Notes under the pieces: generated by a model
What the model was told of the DNA's origin: nothing
Seen by the model: the letters and a program-made list of their open reading frames with translations, nothing else
Databases searched by the model: none
Shown here: one piece after another, positions 1 to 11,351 of the stretch
Layout of the letters: each line of letters opens with the position of its first letter
Position numbering within the stretch: the stretch's first letter is position 1
Origin: Adiantum capillus-veneris
Taxonomy: Eukaryota; Streptophyta; Polypodiopsida; Polypodiales; Pteridaceae
NCBI GenBank assembly: GCA_014529385.2
Contig: CM043969.1
Coordinates: 21,391,946 to 21,455,945 of the forward strand
Length of the DNA stretch: 64,000 nt
Direction: 5' to 3'
Position numbers and translations under genes: made by a program

Positions 1-553
1 GAATACTGTCTTGGTGTTGTTGGCAATACTGGTTGAAGGGCTGTCTTAACCAACAATGTGCTTCGGAATTAAAACAAGGAATTTTTATGTTGAACAACCT
101 TTGTGGTAGTAATTAGGTCACACAAGGAAGTGTGAGTATGGGGGTGGAAAGTGGGGGCTTGGCTCAGGTTGCCAATGCCTACGAGATGGGTGGTCCCGAT
201 TGGTCGGGAACTCTCTGTCCCCATAGTGCCTACTTCGATATTAGTAATACTCATTGCCCCTAGAGCGGTGAATTCTCGAGAGTACGTGCCTCTGAAACAT
301 GGGGAAAAAGGCACTCGGGGTTTCTCTCCTCTTGGAAGGTGGGTCTTAGGATCGCTAGATAGTTTAAATACGCTTTCCCTACGAGGTGGAGCTAGATCTC
401 CTTGCTAGTAGGCTCGAACTCAACTCACTTCGTGATGAGAGATCGTCCGCTAGTCGAACCCCGAACCATTTTGTTTGCTTCTGCAATAGATCTAGTGGCC
501 ACCAGGTTCACCATCAAATCCGCTAGTTGATACGGCGGGGTGGGGACCTCACA
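1..553 (+). repeat. 5' LTR of E1, 3' part only
   Basis: Aligns with 7712-8668 once the 399-bp solo LTR and its target duplication are removed, with no net length difference. It ends in CA at 552-553, two bases before the primer binding site. The remaining roughly 2.25 kb, including the promoter and the putative LTR exon, lies upstream of the window. Confidence 0.93.
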
Positions 554-555
554 CC

Positions 556-568
556 TGGTATCAGAGCC
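556..568 (+). promoter_or_regulatory. Primer binding site, initiator tRNA-Met type
   Basis: TGGTATCAGAGCC follows the LTR end after two bases. This is the usual plant PBS complementary to the 3' end of tRNA-iMet, where minus-strand DNA synthesis begins. Confidence 0.95.
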
Positions 569-668
569 TAGGATAGGTTGGGAAATAAAGTCGTACTGTT
601 TGAATATTTAAATAAGGAACTGAAAGTATATAGGTAGTTGATCCGAATTTCTTGCATTGGTGTTGCAG

Positions 669-1172
669 GAAGACCCCGTGCTCGAATATCAGAAATTCCA
701 AGTGTTTGAGCTTATTTATGAACAAGCTCGAAGATCCCCAGTTTACCAGTTCAGGCGAGATGTCATGGAGATACCGATGAAGGCTCATACGCCACACTCC
801 ACTCGCATTGATAGAGGATGGGAACTTGATTGGACATTTCCAGGAGGGGTTTACTACATCAACGCTCGGAAGCTAGGATGCCTGGCTACCGATTTGAAGA
901 AGATACGTTGGGGAGAAGAGTTGAGGGTAGTAAAGATATTCTACTTGGTGCCTACACGATTGGACCTGATTGTCTCAGACGACACCAATCAAACCCTCAA
1001 CGATTGGCTCTTGGAGAAGGTCACCAATGTGATCCCAACAAACAGAGTCAAAACCTTTGGAGTACCAAAAGAGGAATTCCGGCTTGATATCTTAGTTTAT
1101 TATCCACTCAAGAATGAGTACAGGAACTATTTCACGAACGAAGCCGTGCATCATGTGAATACCATCTCCTAG
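669..1172 (+). CDS. Unknown pre-gag ORF of E1, candidate exon 2
   Basis: An open frame of 168 codons lies between PBS and gag, where a chromovirus normally has only leader. It has no good ATG at its start; it opens directly behind TTGCATTGGTGTTGCAG, which looks like a 3' splice site, and the first codon after that AG (GAA at 669) is in phase 0. A matching phase-0 donor follows an ATG-initiated exon in the LTR (7036-7182 in the 3' copy). The protein is basic/aromatic in the middle (around GGVYYINARKLG) and ends at TAG 1170-1172. No catalytic motif or family is recognised. That it is translated is inference; that the frame is open is seen. Confidence 0.5.
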   Translation, partial: EDPVLEYQKFQVFELIYEQARRSPVYQFRRDVMEIPMKAHTPHSTRIDRGWELDWTFPGGVYYINARKLGCLATDLKKIRWGEELRVVKIFYLVPTRLDLIVSDDTNQTLNDWLLEKVTNVIPTNRVKTFGVPKEEFRLDILVYYPLKNEYRNYFTNEAVHHVNTIS

Positions 1173-1391
1173 GCGTATGTCATACGCAATCCATAAAGCC
1201 ATGTAATAAGCAGATCATCAGTTATCCTAAACCTTGAGGGGTTTCGATTGTAATAAATTTTCATCAATAAAGTGCTTTTTGTCTCTAAATCTTTGTCTTT
1301 TGATAAAGTGGAATTTTGAAATTTTATTAAAGTCTCGTGTCTGTTTTGAAATCCAAGTAATGGTATCAAGAATTTCGTATAACCCATGTAG

Positions 1392-2636
1392 GCACCGCAT
1401 GTTGCTCTGTACTCGGCAGTGCAAGAGAAGAAGCTTCTCCTTAAGCAAGCCCAACCTCCGATCTTTAAGGGCGAGGGGGAAAATGTGGAAAGAGATGCGG
1501 AAGTGTGGATGGAAGCCATGGACGACTATTTTAAAGCTGCGGGGACCCAACCCGTAAATCAGACCATGCTTGCGATGTTCCGCTTGACTGGCGATGCCAA
1601 GATATGGTGGAAGAAACATTGCAGGGACATGGATATTAAGGGATCTTCCCAATCCTGGGAAGACATCAAAGCTGCGATAATGGGGCGTTATTTACCGCCT
1701 GCCTATAGAATCTTGAGGATGAATGAATCCTTTTCACTTCGGCAGCTGACTTCATCTGTCGAAGAATATTATGCAAAGTTTGTCACTCTTCCGAGATACG
1801 CTCCTAAGATGACCTTGGAACAACAGGTGGCGAGGTTCTGCCAAGGGCTAATCGACCCTCTCAATACTCGATTGGAAGCTCTCAGGCCAACGACACTACA
1901 GGATGCCTTGTTGAGGGCCAAACCTCTAGCTCTTGAAGTACAAAAGGTTAATCAGAACAGGAGGAATCATTGGGCAAAGAGGGCAAGGACAACTGCTTGG
2001 AATAACAGACCAGCCAACCAAGCATATGACCAACTCCCTATTGTGGCTACCACCACAACCATGGAGTTCCCTGATGTTCGATGCTATGGTTGCGGCGAGC
2101 ATGGACATTACAGATCCAATTGCCCAAGGAACATTCAGGCAACCAACGCCAATGCCATACCCTTGAATACCCATGGGCGTGGCCAAGCTAATGGAAGAGG
2201 AGGACGAGGAAGGATAAACAGAGGGCGAGGGAGTGGAGCTACCGCCAGAGTGAATGCCGCAGTGGTACAACCAACTGTGGGTGACAAAGCAGTGGAGAGA
2301 GAAACCCTACATGCTGCAATTGACAATCCCAATGGTTGCGAGCAATACGCAGTCATTCATACGCCAGGATCTCTCAGAGGTGAACAAGTTAACTTCCTTA
2401 TAGATTGTGGTAGTACTCTTTCATTTCCTTCACCCACATGCATGAGGAAGCTAAAGCTAGATAAGTACCCAACAAGCAAGATAGTTGTAGAGTTAGCAAA
2501 CGGCAAGGAAGTAGTATCTCAACATTCTGCAAGAAAAATCGACTTTGATTTAGGGGGACGTCCAACTTCTGCCGAAACTCAACAAGGTGGACAAATCAGA
2601 TACCTCACTTCGACCAAACTGGTTGAGAGAGTATGA
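1392..2636 (+). pseudogene. gag: gag and start of protease, E1
   Basis: The frame opens after a TAG at 1389 and has no ATG before 1509, so the gag start is unresolved. A retrotransposon gag domain (motif AKIWWKKH, about residues 60-190 of the open frame) is followed by a single zinc knuckle CYGCGEHGHYRSNC (CX2CX4HX4C) near 2082-2126 and a basic Gly/Arg-rich tail. After it comes a retropepsin-like segment with LIDCGST near 2398-2420, where the usual Asp-Ser/Thr-Gly reads Asp-Cys-Gly. The rest of the protease and the PR-RT linker are missing: only a short stretch separates the active-site region from RT, and the frame changes near 2600. Structural gene of the particle, now defective. Confidence 0.85.
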
Positions 2637-4040
2637 TGATGTGTTCCCAGAAGACCTTACGAATCTTCCGCCACATAGAGAGGTAGATCATGAGATTGAG
2701 ACTATCCTTGGATGTGAACCTATCTCAAAAAGACCTTATAAGATGTCACTTCCAGAGGCCATCGAACTCAAGGAACAACTTAGAAAACTCATTGAGCAAG
2801 GATTCATTCGACCCAATACTTATCCTTGGGGTGCTCTAGTTCTTTTTCAGAAGAAGAAGGATGGAACCTTAAGGCTATGCATAGACTATCGTGGACTGAA
2901 CCAGGTAACTGTAAAGAACAAGTATCCAATTCCAAGGATCGACGAACTCTTGGACACCAGGCTCCACGGTGCCAAAATGTTTACAAAGATTGATCTAAGG
3001 TCAGGATATTACCAAATCAGGATCAAGGAATCAGATATTCCAAAGACAGCTTTCAATACTAGGTATGGGCACTACGAGTTCACAATAATGTCTTTTGGTC
3101 TAACAAATGCTCCTGCAAGCTTCAATCGACTTATGCAGGATATTTTCAAACCTTACCTGGATGATTTTGTCTTGGTTTTCTTTGATGACATTCTGATCTA
3201 TTCTAAGAACGAGGCAGACCACGAAGAACATGTTCGCAAAGTACTTGATCTTCTTCGGGAACACCAAGTTTACGCTAAAGAGAGCAAGTGCACTTTTTGC
3301 TCAGCAACGGTCAACTATCTTGGATTTGTCATATCGGCTGAAGGGATTTCAGTGGACCCAGAAAAAGTCAAAGATATCGTTGATTGGCCTCAACCATCCA
3401 CTGTCAGCGAAGTAAGAGGATTTCTTGGAATAACGGGATGGTACAGGATTTTTGTCAAGGATTATGCACGTATTACTGCACCTTTGACGGAACTCCTGAA
3501 GAAAGGAATGAGGATCGAATGGAAGACCGAGCACGAGTCTAGCTTTACTAAACTAAAAGTGTTCTTGGTCTCGGCTCCTATTTTAAAGCTTCCAGATTTC
3601 AGCAAGGAATTTGAAGTAGCGACCGACACTAGCAAATTTGCTCTAGGCGGAGTTCTTACTCAAGAAGGAAGACCAGTGGCGTATACTTCGCGAAAGCTGA
3701 GAGATCATGAGAAGAATTATCCTACTCATGATTTGGAACTTTAGCAGTTATTCATGCGCTGAAGTTATGGAGACATTATCTTCTTGGGCACAAGTTTCAG
3801 CTGGTTACAGACCACAAGAGCTTAAAATGGATTTTTATTCAACCTATTCTCAATATGCGACAACGACGATGGATAGAGCTATTACAGGAATATGACCTTG
3901 ACATAAAGTATAGACCACGGAAGGAAAATGCAGTTGCAGATGGTCTTAGCCGAAAATCCTTTCTCGGAGCTATCCCTATTCCAAATAACCCTATCTGGGA
4001 TAGAATCAAAGAAGCCTCTTTAGTAGATCTAGAATACTAG
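2587..4040 (+). pseudogene. pol: Reverse transcriptase and RNase H, E1
   Basis: RT spans about 2640-3500 with the fingers/palm motifs [34 protein letters not shown] and the catalytic FFDDILIYS near 3181-3205 (YxDD position, both Asp present). RNase H follows from about 3601 with [17 protein letters not shown] frameshift at about 3741 gives a stop at 3744; the RNase H remainder (tether to VADGLSRKS) continues in another frame to a TAG at 4038. RT itself has no internal stop over 385 codons. Confidence 0.9.
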
Positions 4041-4070
4041 CGTATAGTATCTCTAGTCCAACAGAATAAG

Positions 4071-4883
4071 ATGCCTGAAGCTAAAGATTACTCTCTTATG
4101 GGAGGATGTCTTTACTACAGACATAGACTCTGTGTACCCAGAGATCCAGCCTTAAAGAAGGCCATTTTGTATGAAGCACACGATAGCCCTACATCCGGAC
4201 ATCCAGGCTATGCTAAGACTCTTCATGCTGTCAGGAGGAGTTATTTTTGGACTGGAATGAAAGGAGACATACTTTGCTATGTGAGGCAGTGTCTTTCTTG
4301 TCAGCGGCGGATTAAGGCCGAAAGTATCAAGTTACCAGGGCAACTTCAACCTCTTGACATACCCCAGATGAAATGGGAATGCATTAGTATGGATTTTGTT
4401 ACAGGATTACCTTCTACAGGAGGTTATGATTCTGTTTTCGTGGTTGTTGATATGCTCACAAAAGTGGCTCATCTAATACCCGTAAAGACAACCTTTACTG
4501 CTTCAGATATTAGTCGGGTATTCATCAAGGAGATTTTTAGGCTACATGGTCTACCCAAGCGTATCGTCAGTGATAGAGATGCCAAGTTTACATCAAAATT
4601 CTGGACTTCTCTTTTCCAATCTATTGGGTCACATTTAGCTTTCAGTACAGCGTATCATCCCCAGACAGATGGGAAAACTGAAAGAGTTAATCAAGTCATT
4701 GAGGACATTCTTAGAGCCTATTGTTCGCAAGAGCCAAAGAAGTGGTTACAGTATCTACCTTTGGTGGATTATGCTTACAACTCTTCCGAACACAGAAGCA
4801 TTGGAATGTCACCTTTCAAAGCTCTTTATGGACAGGACTGTTTAGCACCACTGAACTTCTCAGATCCAACCATCAGGGTATAA
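4071..4883 (+). pseudogene. pol: Integrase of E1
   Basis: An H2C2 zinc-binding module (HDSPTSGHPG...CLSCQ, about 4170-4305) precedes the rve catalytic core. The three catalytic acidic residues can be seen: Asp in CISMDFVTG, Asp in IVSDRDAKF and Glu in GKTERVNQV. The frame stops at 4881-4883 just after the core and resumes out of frame, so the protein is cut before its C-terminal domain. The 5' side runs on from the RNase H tail after the stop at 4038. Confidence 0.9.
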
Positions 4884-5425
4884 GCATCTAGGAAGATGTT
4901 AGAAGATATGGAAGCACAGACTAGAGGTATTCGCAGGACATTCAGGCCGCTCAGGATAGACAAAAGCACTATTCAGATAAGAACCGTTCGGAAAGAACTT
5001 TCAAAGAAGGAGATAAGGTTTTTCTGCGAGTCCGACCAAAGAAAAGCAAATTATCACTAGGCAGATATAAGAAGCTTAGCCCAAGGTATTGTGGACCATT
5101 CGAGATCGTTAAGGTTGTGAGTGACCAAGCCTACAAGCTAAAGTTACCTGCAAACTTGAAGGTTCATGATGTGTTCCACGTCAGCTTACTCAAACCCTAT
5201 ATTCCTAACCCTGATCAATTCTTGGACTCCGATCAGATATTCATGCCAGCACAAGGAGTTCTCGAGCTCCAACCTGACTACGTACTGGAAACAAGGGAAA
5301 GGAAGTTACGCAACAAAACTATCACGGAACATCTGGTATAGTGGAAGGATTACCCTGAAGAAGATGCAACTTGGGAGGACGAATCAACGCTCATAAAAGA
5401 TTACCCAAACACATTCTTGAGATGA
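4884..5425 (+). pseudogene. Integrase C-terminus with chromodomain, E1
   Basis: Frame-shifted remains of the integrase tail run through a GPFEIVKVV SH3-like strand and VHDVFHVSLLKPY, then a chromodomain-like end (EHLV, then after an in-frame TAG at 5339-5341, WKDYPEEDATWE). The TAG is one base from CAG. Chromodomains of this position mark chromoviruses and are thought to bias integration toward marked chromatin. The reading ends at TGA 5423-5425, 32 bases before the 3' LTR. Confidence 0.8.
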
Positions 5426-6108
5426 GGATATCTCAAATTTTTCACGTTGGGGAGGTTGTAAGGTCTCTGACCCCGATAAAAAGAACACCATTGTACCTTG
5501 AAATGAACATAATGGAATAAGTTACTATTTTTAGCAGTTTTTCAAATTCTGTCAGTGCCATGATGTTTAGAATGTTTTAAAGATTCGAAATGTGAATTAA
5601 AATAATTTTTGTAAAAAAATTATGAAAATAGTAAGTTTTTGGTCACCCGACCCATGGAGTTTTTATCGTCTCGAAAAACTGCACCTTTACCCCAAATTTG
5701 AAAAAATGCATTTTCGGACCCCGGGGACTGCTAAATACGGCAGGTACTCGGGCCAGTAAGTCTTAGTTAGAGCTCCGTATAGCAATTTACGGCATCAAAA
5801 TCCGACTCGTATGGCCCGTTTTAGCCTAAAATCAATTTTTCCAAAAATTGAGCGGGGAGGCACCGGAGCCCGGGACTGTGTGGGAACAGGTTCCACGCCA
5901 CTCTAGACCAGCTTTAGCATCTAGGGGGCGCCCTCTTGCCTTGTGGGAGTCTTTGGGAAGTTTCCAAGCTTGCAACTAAGTGTGAGAACCAGTTAACTAA
6001 ACCAACTGGACACTTGGTGGGTAGGGGAATTGGACTTGCCAATGCAAGGACTGAGTGCTCCCTCAGATGCTTATAGTAGCACAAATCGATTTTCAGCCTG
6101 TAGGAGCC

Positions 6109-6117
6109 TATTTAAAG
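6109..6117 (+). promoter_or_regulatory. TATA-like box of the E1 LTR
   Basis: TATTTAAAG sits 650 bp into the LTR, just before a (CA)n run. If used, transcription would start near 6140 and the ORF at 7036 would lie about 0.9 kb into R/U5. Position fits a plant LTR promoter; use is inferred. Confidence 0.5.
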
Positions 6118-6122
6118 GCCTA

Positions 6123-6174
<52 letters not shown>
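6123..6174 (+). repeat. (CA)n microsatellite inside the E1 LTR
   Basis: About 25 CA units, followed by broken CA/TA units to about 6222. It lies directly after the TATA-like box, so it would form the start of the transcript. Confidence 0.95.
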
Positions 6175-6177
<3 letters not shown>

Positions 6178-7035
6178 GCTTACACGCACATAGTGCACAC
6201 ACACACACACCTACACACACTGGGAAGGTGCTGCCGGAACACACCTTTTGAAGGAGAAGCAAGGAGGGAGGTGCTGTCGAATTCTCGCCTCAAGAAGCTT
6301 GATTAGATCAAAGAATTGAGAAGATTATTAGCCCTTAATCACGGTAACCACGGTTTAATTAATGACTTCTGTAAATTCTTTTCATTATCATCTAAATTCC
6401 TCGTCTATTATGCTTATTCCTAGTCATAATTCTCTATAATTACTCCCTAATTTCTCCTTAACCATATTCTATTATATAATCATCATCCCATAGATGAATT
6501 ATCAGCCATTCATCACTCTTAATTAATGATTAGTGCATGATGATTAGAATTTTCTCTCTCTAGGTAGTGTAGTAAGTAATCGGTAAGCTGGTAATTGTGT
6601 AGATTGATGAGAATCACTCTTTCTATCGTTCATTAATATTGTAGCTAAATTAAATTCATTTCCCTTATGCATTAAGATGTAAATAAGGAAAAATTAATCC
6701 GTCGTTAAGTCTCTGAGAGTTGACTTTCCTCACACCTATGCATAAGGTGAATTTGCACCATCTAATTGCTAGGAAAGAGATTAATCGTGCTTAATTCATC
6801 TCTCTGGTAATTCCATTAGTGAAATCCTATCATTCCTAATCATGTAAGCCGAGTAATTATCTTTAGAGCCGGTAACCATAGGATTATGTGTCATCCATAA
6901 TGATTGCTCTATGAAAATTCTAGACCTCTCCTATAGGAGGGATTAATTGATGTTGCTAATCTATCTATTGGGTTGTTATGACGCTTGCGAACCTTATCTT
7001 TTTCTCCAAGCTAATTAATTAAAGTAGTGAGTAAA

Positions 7036-7182
7036 ATGGCTCCGGTTAAGAGAACTAGCTTCGGTGGTGCCCACGACCGCGAGGCAGGAACAAGCAATGT
7101 CAATGTCAATGGAAAGGGAAAAGCTCCCATGGAAGATCAAATACCGGCCATCTCACGGGCCATCGACGAAGAAATGGAAGAG
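7036..7182 (+). CDS. Candidate LTR-borne exon 1 (49 codons)
   Basis: ATG at 7036 opens 49 codons (start MAPVKRTSF, end DEEMEE) that stop exactly at GAG/GTAGGT, a good plant splice donor in phase 0; reading on gives a stop at 7210-7212. The corresponding 5' LTR copy lies about 530 bases upstream of the window. From there a donor could join the phase-0 acceptor at 668/669 and remove the U5 end, PBS and leader. Composition (KGKAPMED, acidic end) resembles N-termini of retroelement proteins but no family is recognised. Spliced use is an inference. Confidence 0.4.
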
Positions 7183-7480
7183 GTAGGTCATAATTTCATT
7201 CAAGTTGTTTAATTTAACATTGCACACGTTTAGTAAGGAATGAACATATCCCCAAACATGTTGGAGAAATCCGACGGAAACCTCGGCATTGAATTCATTG
7301 TACATTAAGTTCTAAAGTAGGAAGGAAATGATTGATGGGTATGCTGGTTGCAATAGGAAAGAATGTCTGCTAGGGAAAATTTAGTTTGACATGTTTATTT
7401 TATTTCCAATGTTGAATCCATCCTGACCCCCCTACTGATCACAGGGGGCAGAGTTCCTCGTTAAGGGCTCTTGAATCCAT

Positions 7481-7590
7481 GACTTGCTTTTTATGCGGTG
7501 GATTCCCACGACTTGCTTTCTATGCGGTGGGAACCCACGCTTGCTTTCTATGCGGTGGGAGTGTCCATGACGGGCTTTCTATGCGGTGGA
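7481..7590 (+). repeat. 29-31 bp minisatellite in the E1 LTR, four copies
   Basis: CTTGCTTTCTATGCGGTGG and near variants recur at about 7483, 7512, 7540 and 7573, separated by short CCCACG/CCATGA spacers. The unit is confined to the LTR, in its R/U5 part. Confidence 0.85.
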
Positions 7591-7865
7591 CATACCTAGT
7601 TGTATGGGCAACTAGGCGACAACGGGAGGAGTGAACTCTCGCTGGAGGGGGGATGTTGTACCTCCAGAACATTGGAATTTTAATGAATAAGTTTGAGTAG
7701 AATTTTTACTAGAATACTGTCTTGGTGTTGTTTGCAATACTGGTTGAAGGGCTGTCTTAACCAACAATGTGCTTCGAAATTAAAACAAGGAATGCTTATG
7801 TTGAACAACCTTTGTGGTAGTAATTAGGTCACACAAGGAAGTGTGAGTATGGGGGTGGAAAGTGG

Positions 7866-8264
7866 TGTTACGGCATTAGCCGCACATGCGGTCCTGCGGT
7901 CCTCTAGACACTGCGGATCGAGAGTCAGGAGTCATGCGGTATGCGGTGGCCGGAGCGGTAGTTCTTCATAGGATATCATGGGACAGGAGTGTGTGCACCG
8001 TTCCCGATCTGCGCTAGAGCAGCGGTTGTATATGGAGGGGCATACCTGTCTTTTGATGTAACTTAACCAATCTCTATGATATTCATGGCATCATCTATTG
8101 TACTCTGTGTTTGGATTACAGATGAATGAAGCAAGGGTTGTTCTGTGTCTGTGTACTTTGTACTTCCTTCTCTTGTCATTCTGTGCGTTGATGTTCATAT
8201 AATGTAGTTGCGGGTAATCATTCCCGTAATGCCTATTGCTCCTGTGTGGGTAATAGCCATTACA
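7866..8264 (+). mobile_element. Solo LTR nested in the E1 3' LTR
   Basis: The 5' LTR copy lacks this 399-bp block. It starts TGTTACGG, ends CCATTACA and is flanked by a perfect 5-bp duplication AGTGG (7861-7865 and 8265-8269). There is no internal coding region, so it is a solo LTR left by recombination or a very short non-autonomous element. The TGTTA start is common in copia LTRs, but lineage cannot be assigned. Confidence 0.9.
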
Positions 8265-8668
8265 AGTGGGGGCTTGGCTCAGGTTGCCAATGCCTACGAG
8301 ATGAGTGGTCCTGATTGATCGGGAACTCCTTGTCCCCATAGTGCCTACTTCGATATTAGGTATACTCATTGCCCCTAGAGCGGTGAAATCTCGAGAGTAC
8401 GTGTCTCTGAAACATGGGGAAAAAGGCACTCGGGGTTTCTCTCCTCTTGGAAGGTGGGTCTTAGGATCGCTAGATAGTTTAAATACGCTTTCCCTGCGAG
8501 GTGGAGCTAGATCTCCTTGCTAGTAGGCTCGAACTCAACTCACTTTGTGATGAGAGATCGTCCGCTAGTCGAACCCTGAACCATTTTGTTTGCTTCTGCA
8601 ATAGATCTAGTGGCCACCAGGTTCACCATCAAATCCGCTGGTTGATACGGCGGGGTGGGGACCTCACA

Positions 8669-9048
8669 AAGAACCTTTGATGCTAGCACATACATATTAG
8701 TATGAATGGTCGGAACATATAGTTAACACTTGCTATAATCCCACACATCTTGATATCACCTTTTGTCCAGAAAGGTCAACCCTACAGTGCTGACATTATG
8801 AGTAGTTTTTTGAATGAAACACTTGAATTCAGAAAGGAGAGAAAGTCAAGAGGACAGGGCATTTTAGTATCTTGAGTGGAATGGAAGGCACCATACAGTT
8901 TTCTACTGAGGCAATTAGCCTCTAGAATAATTTGACATATGTCTTGGAAAATTTCTTTAGGATGTTATTGGTCAGAGTAATCAAAAGTAAAATTTTGATC
9001 AATTTGGGCATCATCCTTTACCACAATGTGGTAAGACAAACCACTAAA
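8669..9048. other. Unassigned spacer between E1 and the copia LTR
   Basis: No sustained reading frame, repeat or RNA signature is seen. It is the sequence into which the copia element and E1 were inserted. Confidence 0.5.
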
Positions 9049-9673
9049 TGTTAGGATTAATGAGTGCTAAGTAATGATTAGAGTGATGTACTTAATGGAG
9101 AGAGATAAAACATATAAAAGAGAAAGAGAGTAGAGAAGAGAAAGATAGAGAGCACACACAAGATGTATGTGGTTTACCTAGGTGAGCACACACATGTACG
9201 TGGTTGACCCAAGTGTGGCATACATCCATAGAAAAATAGCCACTCAATGGCTTTACACTTCAACAAAGGGCTAACAAACCCTTAATGGTAATCCTCCCTT
9301 ACACTCTCTCTATCTTGCACTTCTTGAGTCTTTTGCTTCTAATTTTTATGTGTGCTAAAGAGGCCTCCTTTTATAGATGCAAAGAAGCCTCTATAGGCTG
9401 CCTTTTCACATGTGAGGTAGCTATCCATATGTTGACACGTCCACCCAAAATTGGCCAATGCCAGCCATCGGCCATGTGTCTCTCTATAGGCCATTTTCCA
9501 ACCACAATCCGATCAAAGTATTTTGGCAAAAAGGAATATTTGGAGTATGAATTTTTGGTTTTTTGATGAGTGCCTTTTTTCACGCATGATGGATTTTCCT
9601 TATAATGGGGGACTTAGAAACTTGCATTTTTAGAATAATAATTACACGGGTGAATCTCGCTCCATACTTAACA
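9049..9673 (-). repeat. Ty1/copia 3' LTR remnant
   Basis: On the minus strand the block reads TGTTAAGTATGG to ATCCTAACA, a TG...CA pair with short inverted ends, and is preceded by CTCCAAGTGGAAGAT, a polypurine tract of the copia kind. Length is 625 bp. Only this LTR and a scrap of pol remain. Confidence 0.72.
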
Positions 9674-9865
9674 ATCTTCCACTTGGAGGTCCGATCTCCA
9701 CCGAGCCTATGATTGTTTTTTGTTCTGGCTCCTTATACTTGAATATAGATCGAAGATGATCAAAGGCTCAAATTCTCCTGTCACTGTCACCACTTGCACT
9801 CTTTGAGTCTTCATTGTCTTAAAGCTCCATGTAATCATCACTTGTATTCTTTGTTTGTTTTCTTT

Positions 9866-10081
9866 TCAATTAATACTTGTACTTATCATGTCATTGAGAA
9901 TAACATCTCTACTCTTAAAGACTTTATCATCTTCAGGATCCCATAGGTGATACCCAAACTTTGCTTCTCCATAACCAATGAAAACACATTTCTTGAACTT
10001 TGCATCTAGTTTAGACCTTAGACTTGTATCTATGTGGATGAAGGCCTCACATTCAAATACTTTAAGAAATGCATAGTTCAC
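9866..10081 (-). pseudogene. Copia integrase C-terminal fragment
   Basis: The 71-codon frame contains LKVFECEAFIHID, KFKKCVFIGYGEAKFGYHLWDP and SRDVILND, the conserved region just after the copia integrase core. RT and RNase H, expected between this and the LTR, are deleted, so it is a dead remnant. The neighbouring bases to about 10290 carry fragments of the same integrase region out of frame. Confidence 0.82.
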
Positions 10082-10290
10082 CTTTTTACATGTTCACACC
10101 TCTTTTGAAATTCCTCATTGAAGGTGATCAGTTTATCAACTAGACGGATGTACTTACTGCTTCTACCCAAAGCTCAGGCAGCAAACCTGCATATAGCCTC
10201 ATGCTTCTTGCATGCTCCATAATTTTCCTGCTCATCCTTTCTAAAACTCATTATGTTGAGGTGTCCTTGGTGTTGTCTTTTACCTTCAAA

Positions 10291-11090
10291 TGCCACTGCT
10301 AGCACAAAAGCTTTCAAAATCTTGGTTGCACTATTCTATTCTATTGTTGGATCTAAAACATTTGAACTTGCTTCATTTTCCACAAAGACTTTCCACCTTT
10401 GAAATAAAAAATATACATGGGATTTTTTTTTTCAACGAATTGAGAGCCACTTTTCAAAATTTTAATCTATGTCTCTCCTTTGTACGATAACCTCACCTAG
10501 TTCCTCCATGTTGGTTATTTATCTTCAATTAGGTTTATTTTTACTTTATAACTTTTACTTTTATGAAAAAACAAAATTTATAACCATTACTATTTGACCC
10601 AGCTATCTCATCATTTTTTTGTGTGCATTTCACTATATTATATTCCACCATGTAAATATTATTATTCTATCTTTCTAGTTTTTTATAATACTATGTTGAC
10701 AAGTTGCATTATGGGTTAGGTATTTAAATATCAATAAAGGGAACCTGGTTTGTATTTTCATGAGTAAGTCCAAGGCCCTTGGTGGTGTTTCACACATGGA
10801 TGAATACTTTTTGGGATAATGGAAGTGTCAACCAAGATGGGACCACCAAAAACTTTAGTGACAACAAAAGTGCACATTTTTCTAGATTTTTGGGCAACCT
10901 ATTCCACTTATAATTTGACAAAATTCAAAACATGAAAAATGTAGATGGTGAGCTAAAGTATTTGCCCACATATTTTTCTATAATTTTTGAAAATTTGAGT
11001 GCCAAGATATGATCCAAATGGTGGATCCGAATTTGCAACCTTCCAATTATTTTCACGTTCTCCTCTCCACACTCACAACCACACTCATCC
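10291..11090. other. AT-rich spacer without recognisable genes
   Basis: A/T-rich sequence with short chance frames only; no transposon protein, LTR end or RNA gene seen. Confidence 0.5.
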
Positions 11091-11107
11091 CTCCCTCTCC
11101 CTCACAC

Positions 11108-11227
11108 ATCTCTCTCTCTCTCTCTCTCTCTCTTCACCAAGACCTACAAATTCCAGCCCTCTCACCATCTTGCTCACCTTCATCTCTCCCTTCACCTCAA
11201 TACCTCAAAATTTCTCCTACATACACA

Positions 11228-11260
<33 letters not shown>

Positions 11261-11261
11261 A

Positions 11262-11348
<87 letters not shown>
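11108..11348 (+). repeat. (CT)n and (CA)n microsatellites
   Basis: CT runs at about 11108-11133 and 11222-11260 lead into a (CA)n run to 11348, followed by degenerate CA to about 11466. Long frames here are repeat artefacts. Confidence 0.95.

Positions 11349-11351
<3 letters not shown>

Larger units (their letters stand above)
1..8668 (+). mobile_element. Ty3/gypsy chromovirus E1 (5' end outside window)
   Basis: Two copies of the same sequence (1-553 and 7712-8668 minus a nested insert) flank a PBS, gag with one zinc knuckle, protease, RT, RNase H, integrase and a chromodomain-like tail, which places it among Ty3/gypsy chromoviruses with long LTRs (Tekay/Del-like). I count about 17 substitutions over the 553 comparable LTR bases (about 3%), mostly transitions, so the insertion is moderately young. 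The coding region is nevertheless broken: frame changes near 2600, 3741 and 4884 and an in-frame TAG at 5339. The target duplication cannot be checked because the 5' boundary lies outside the window. Confidence 0.93.
5457..8668 (+). repeat. 3' LTR of E1 with nested solo LTR
   Basis: Begins TGTAAGG after the purine-rich GGGGAGGT and ends CTCACA. Without the insert and one target copy it is about 2808 bp, long for Ty3/gypsy but normal for Tekay-like chromoviruses. It contains a TATA-like box at 6109, a (CA)n tract, an ORF ending at a splice-donor-like site and a 29-bp minisatellite; these features are listed separately. Confidence 0.9.

Noticed and set aside
151-408. Paired frames in the E1 LTR that recur at 8305-8523
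   Set aside because: They recur only because the LTR is duplicated; the second copy is broken differently and no start context or motif supports them.
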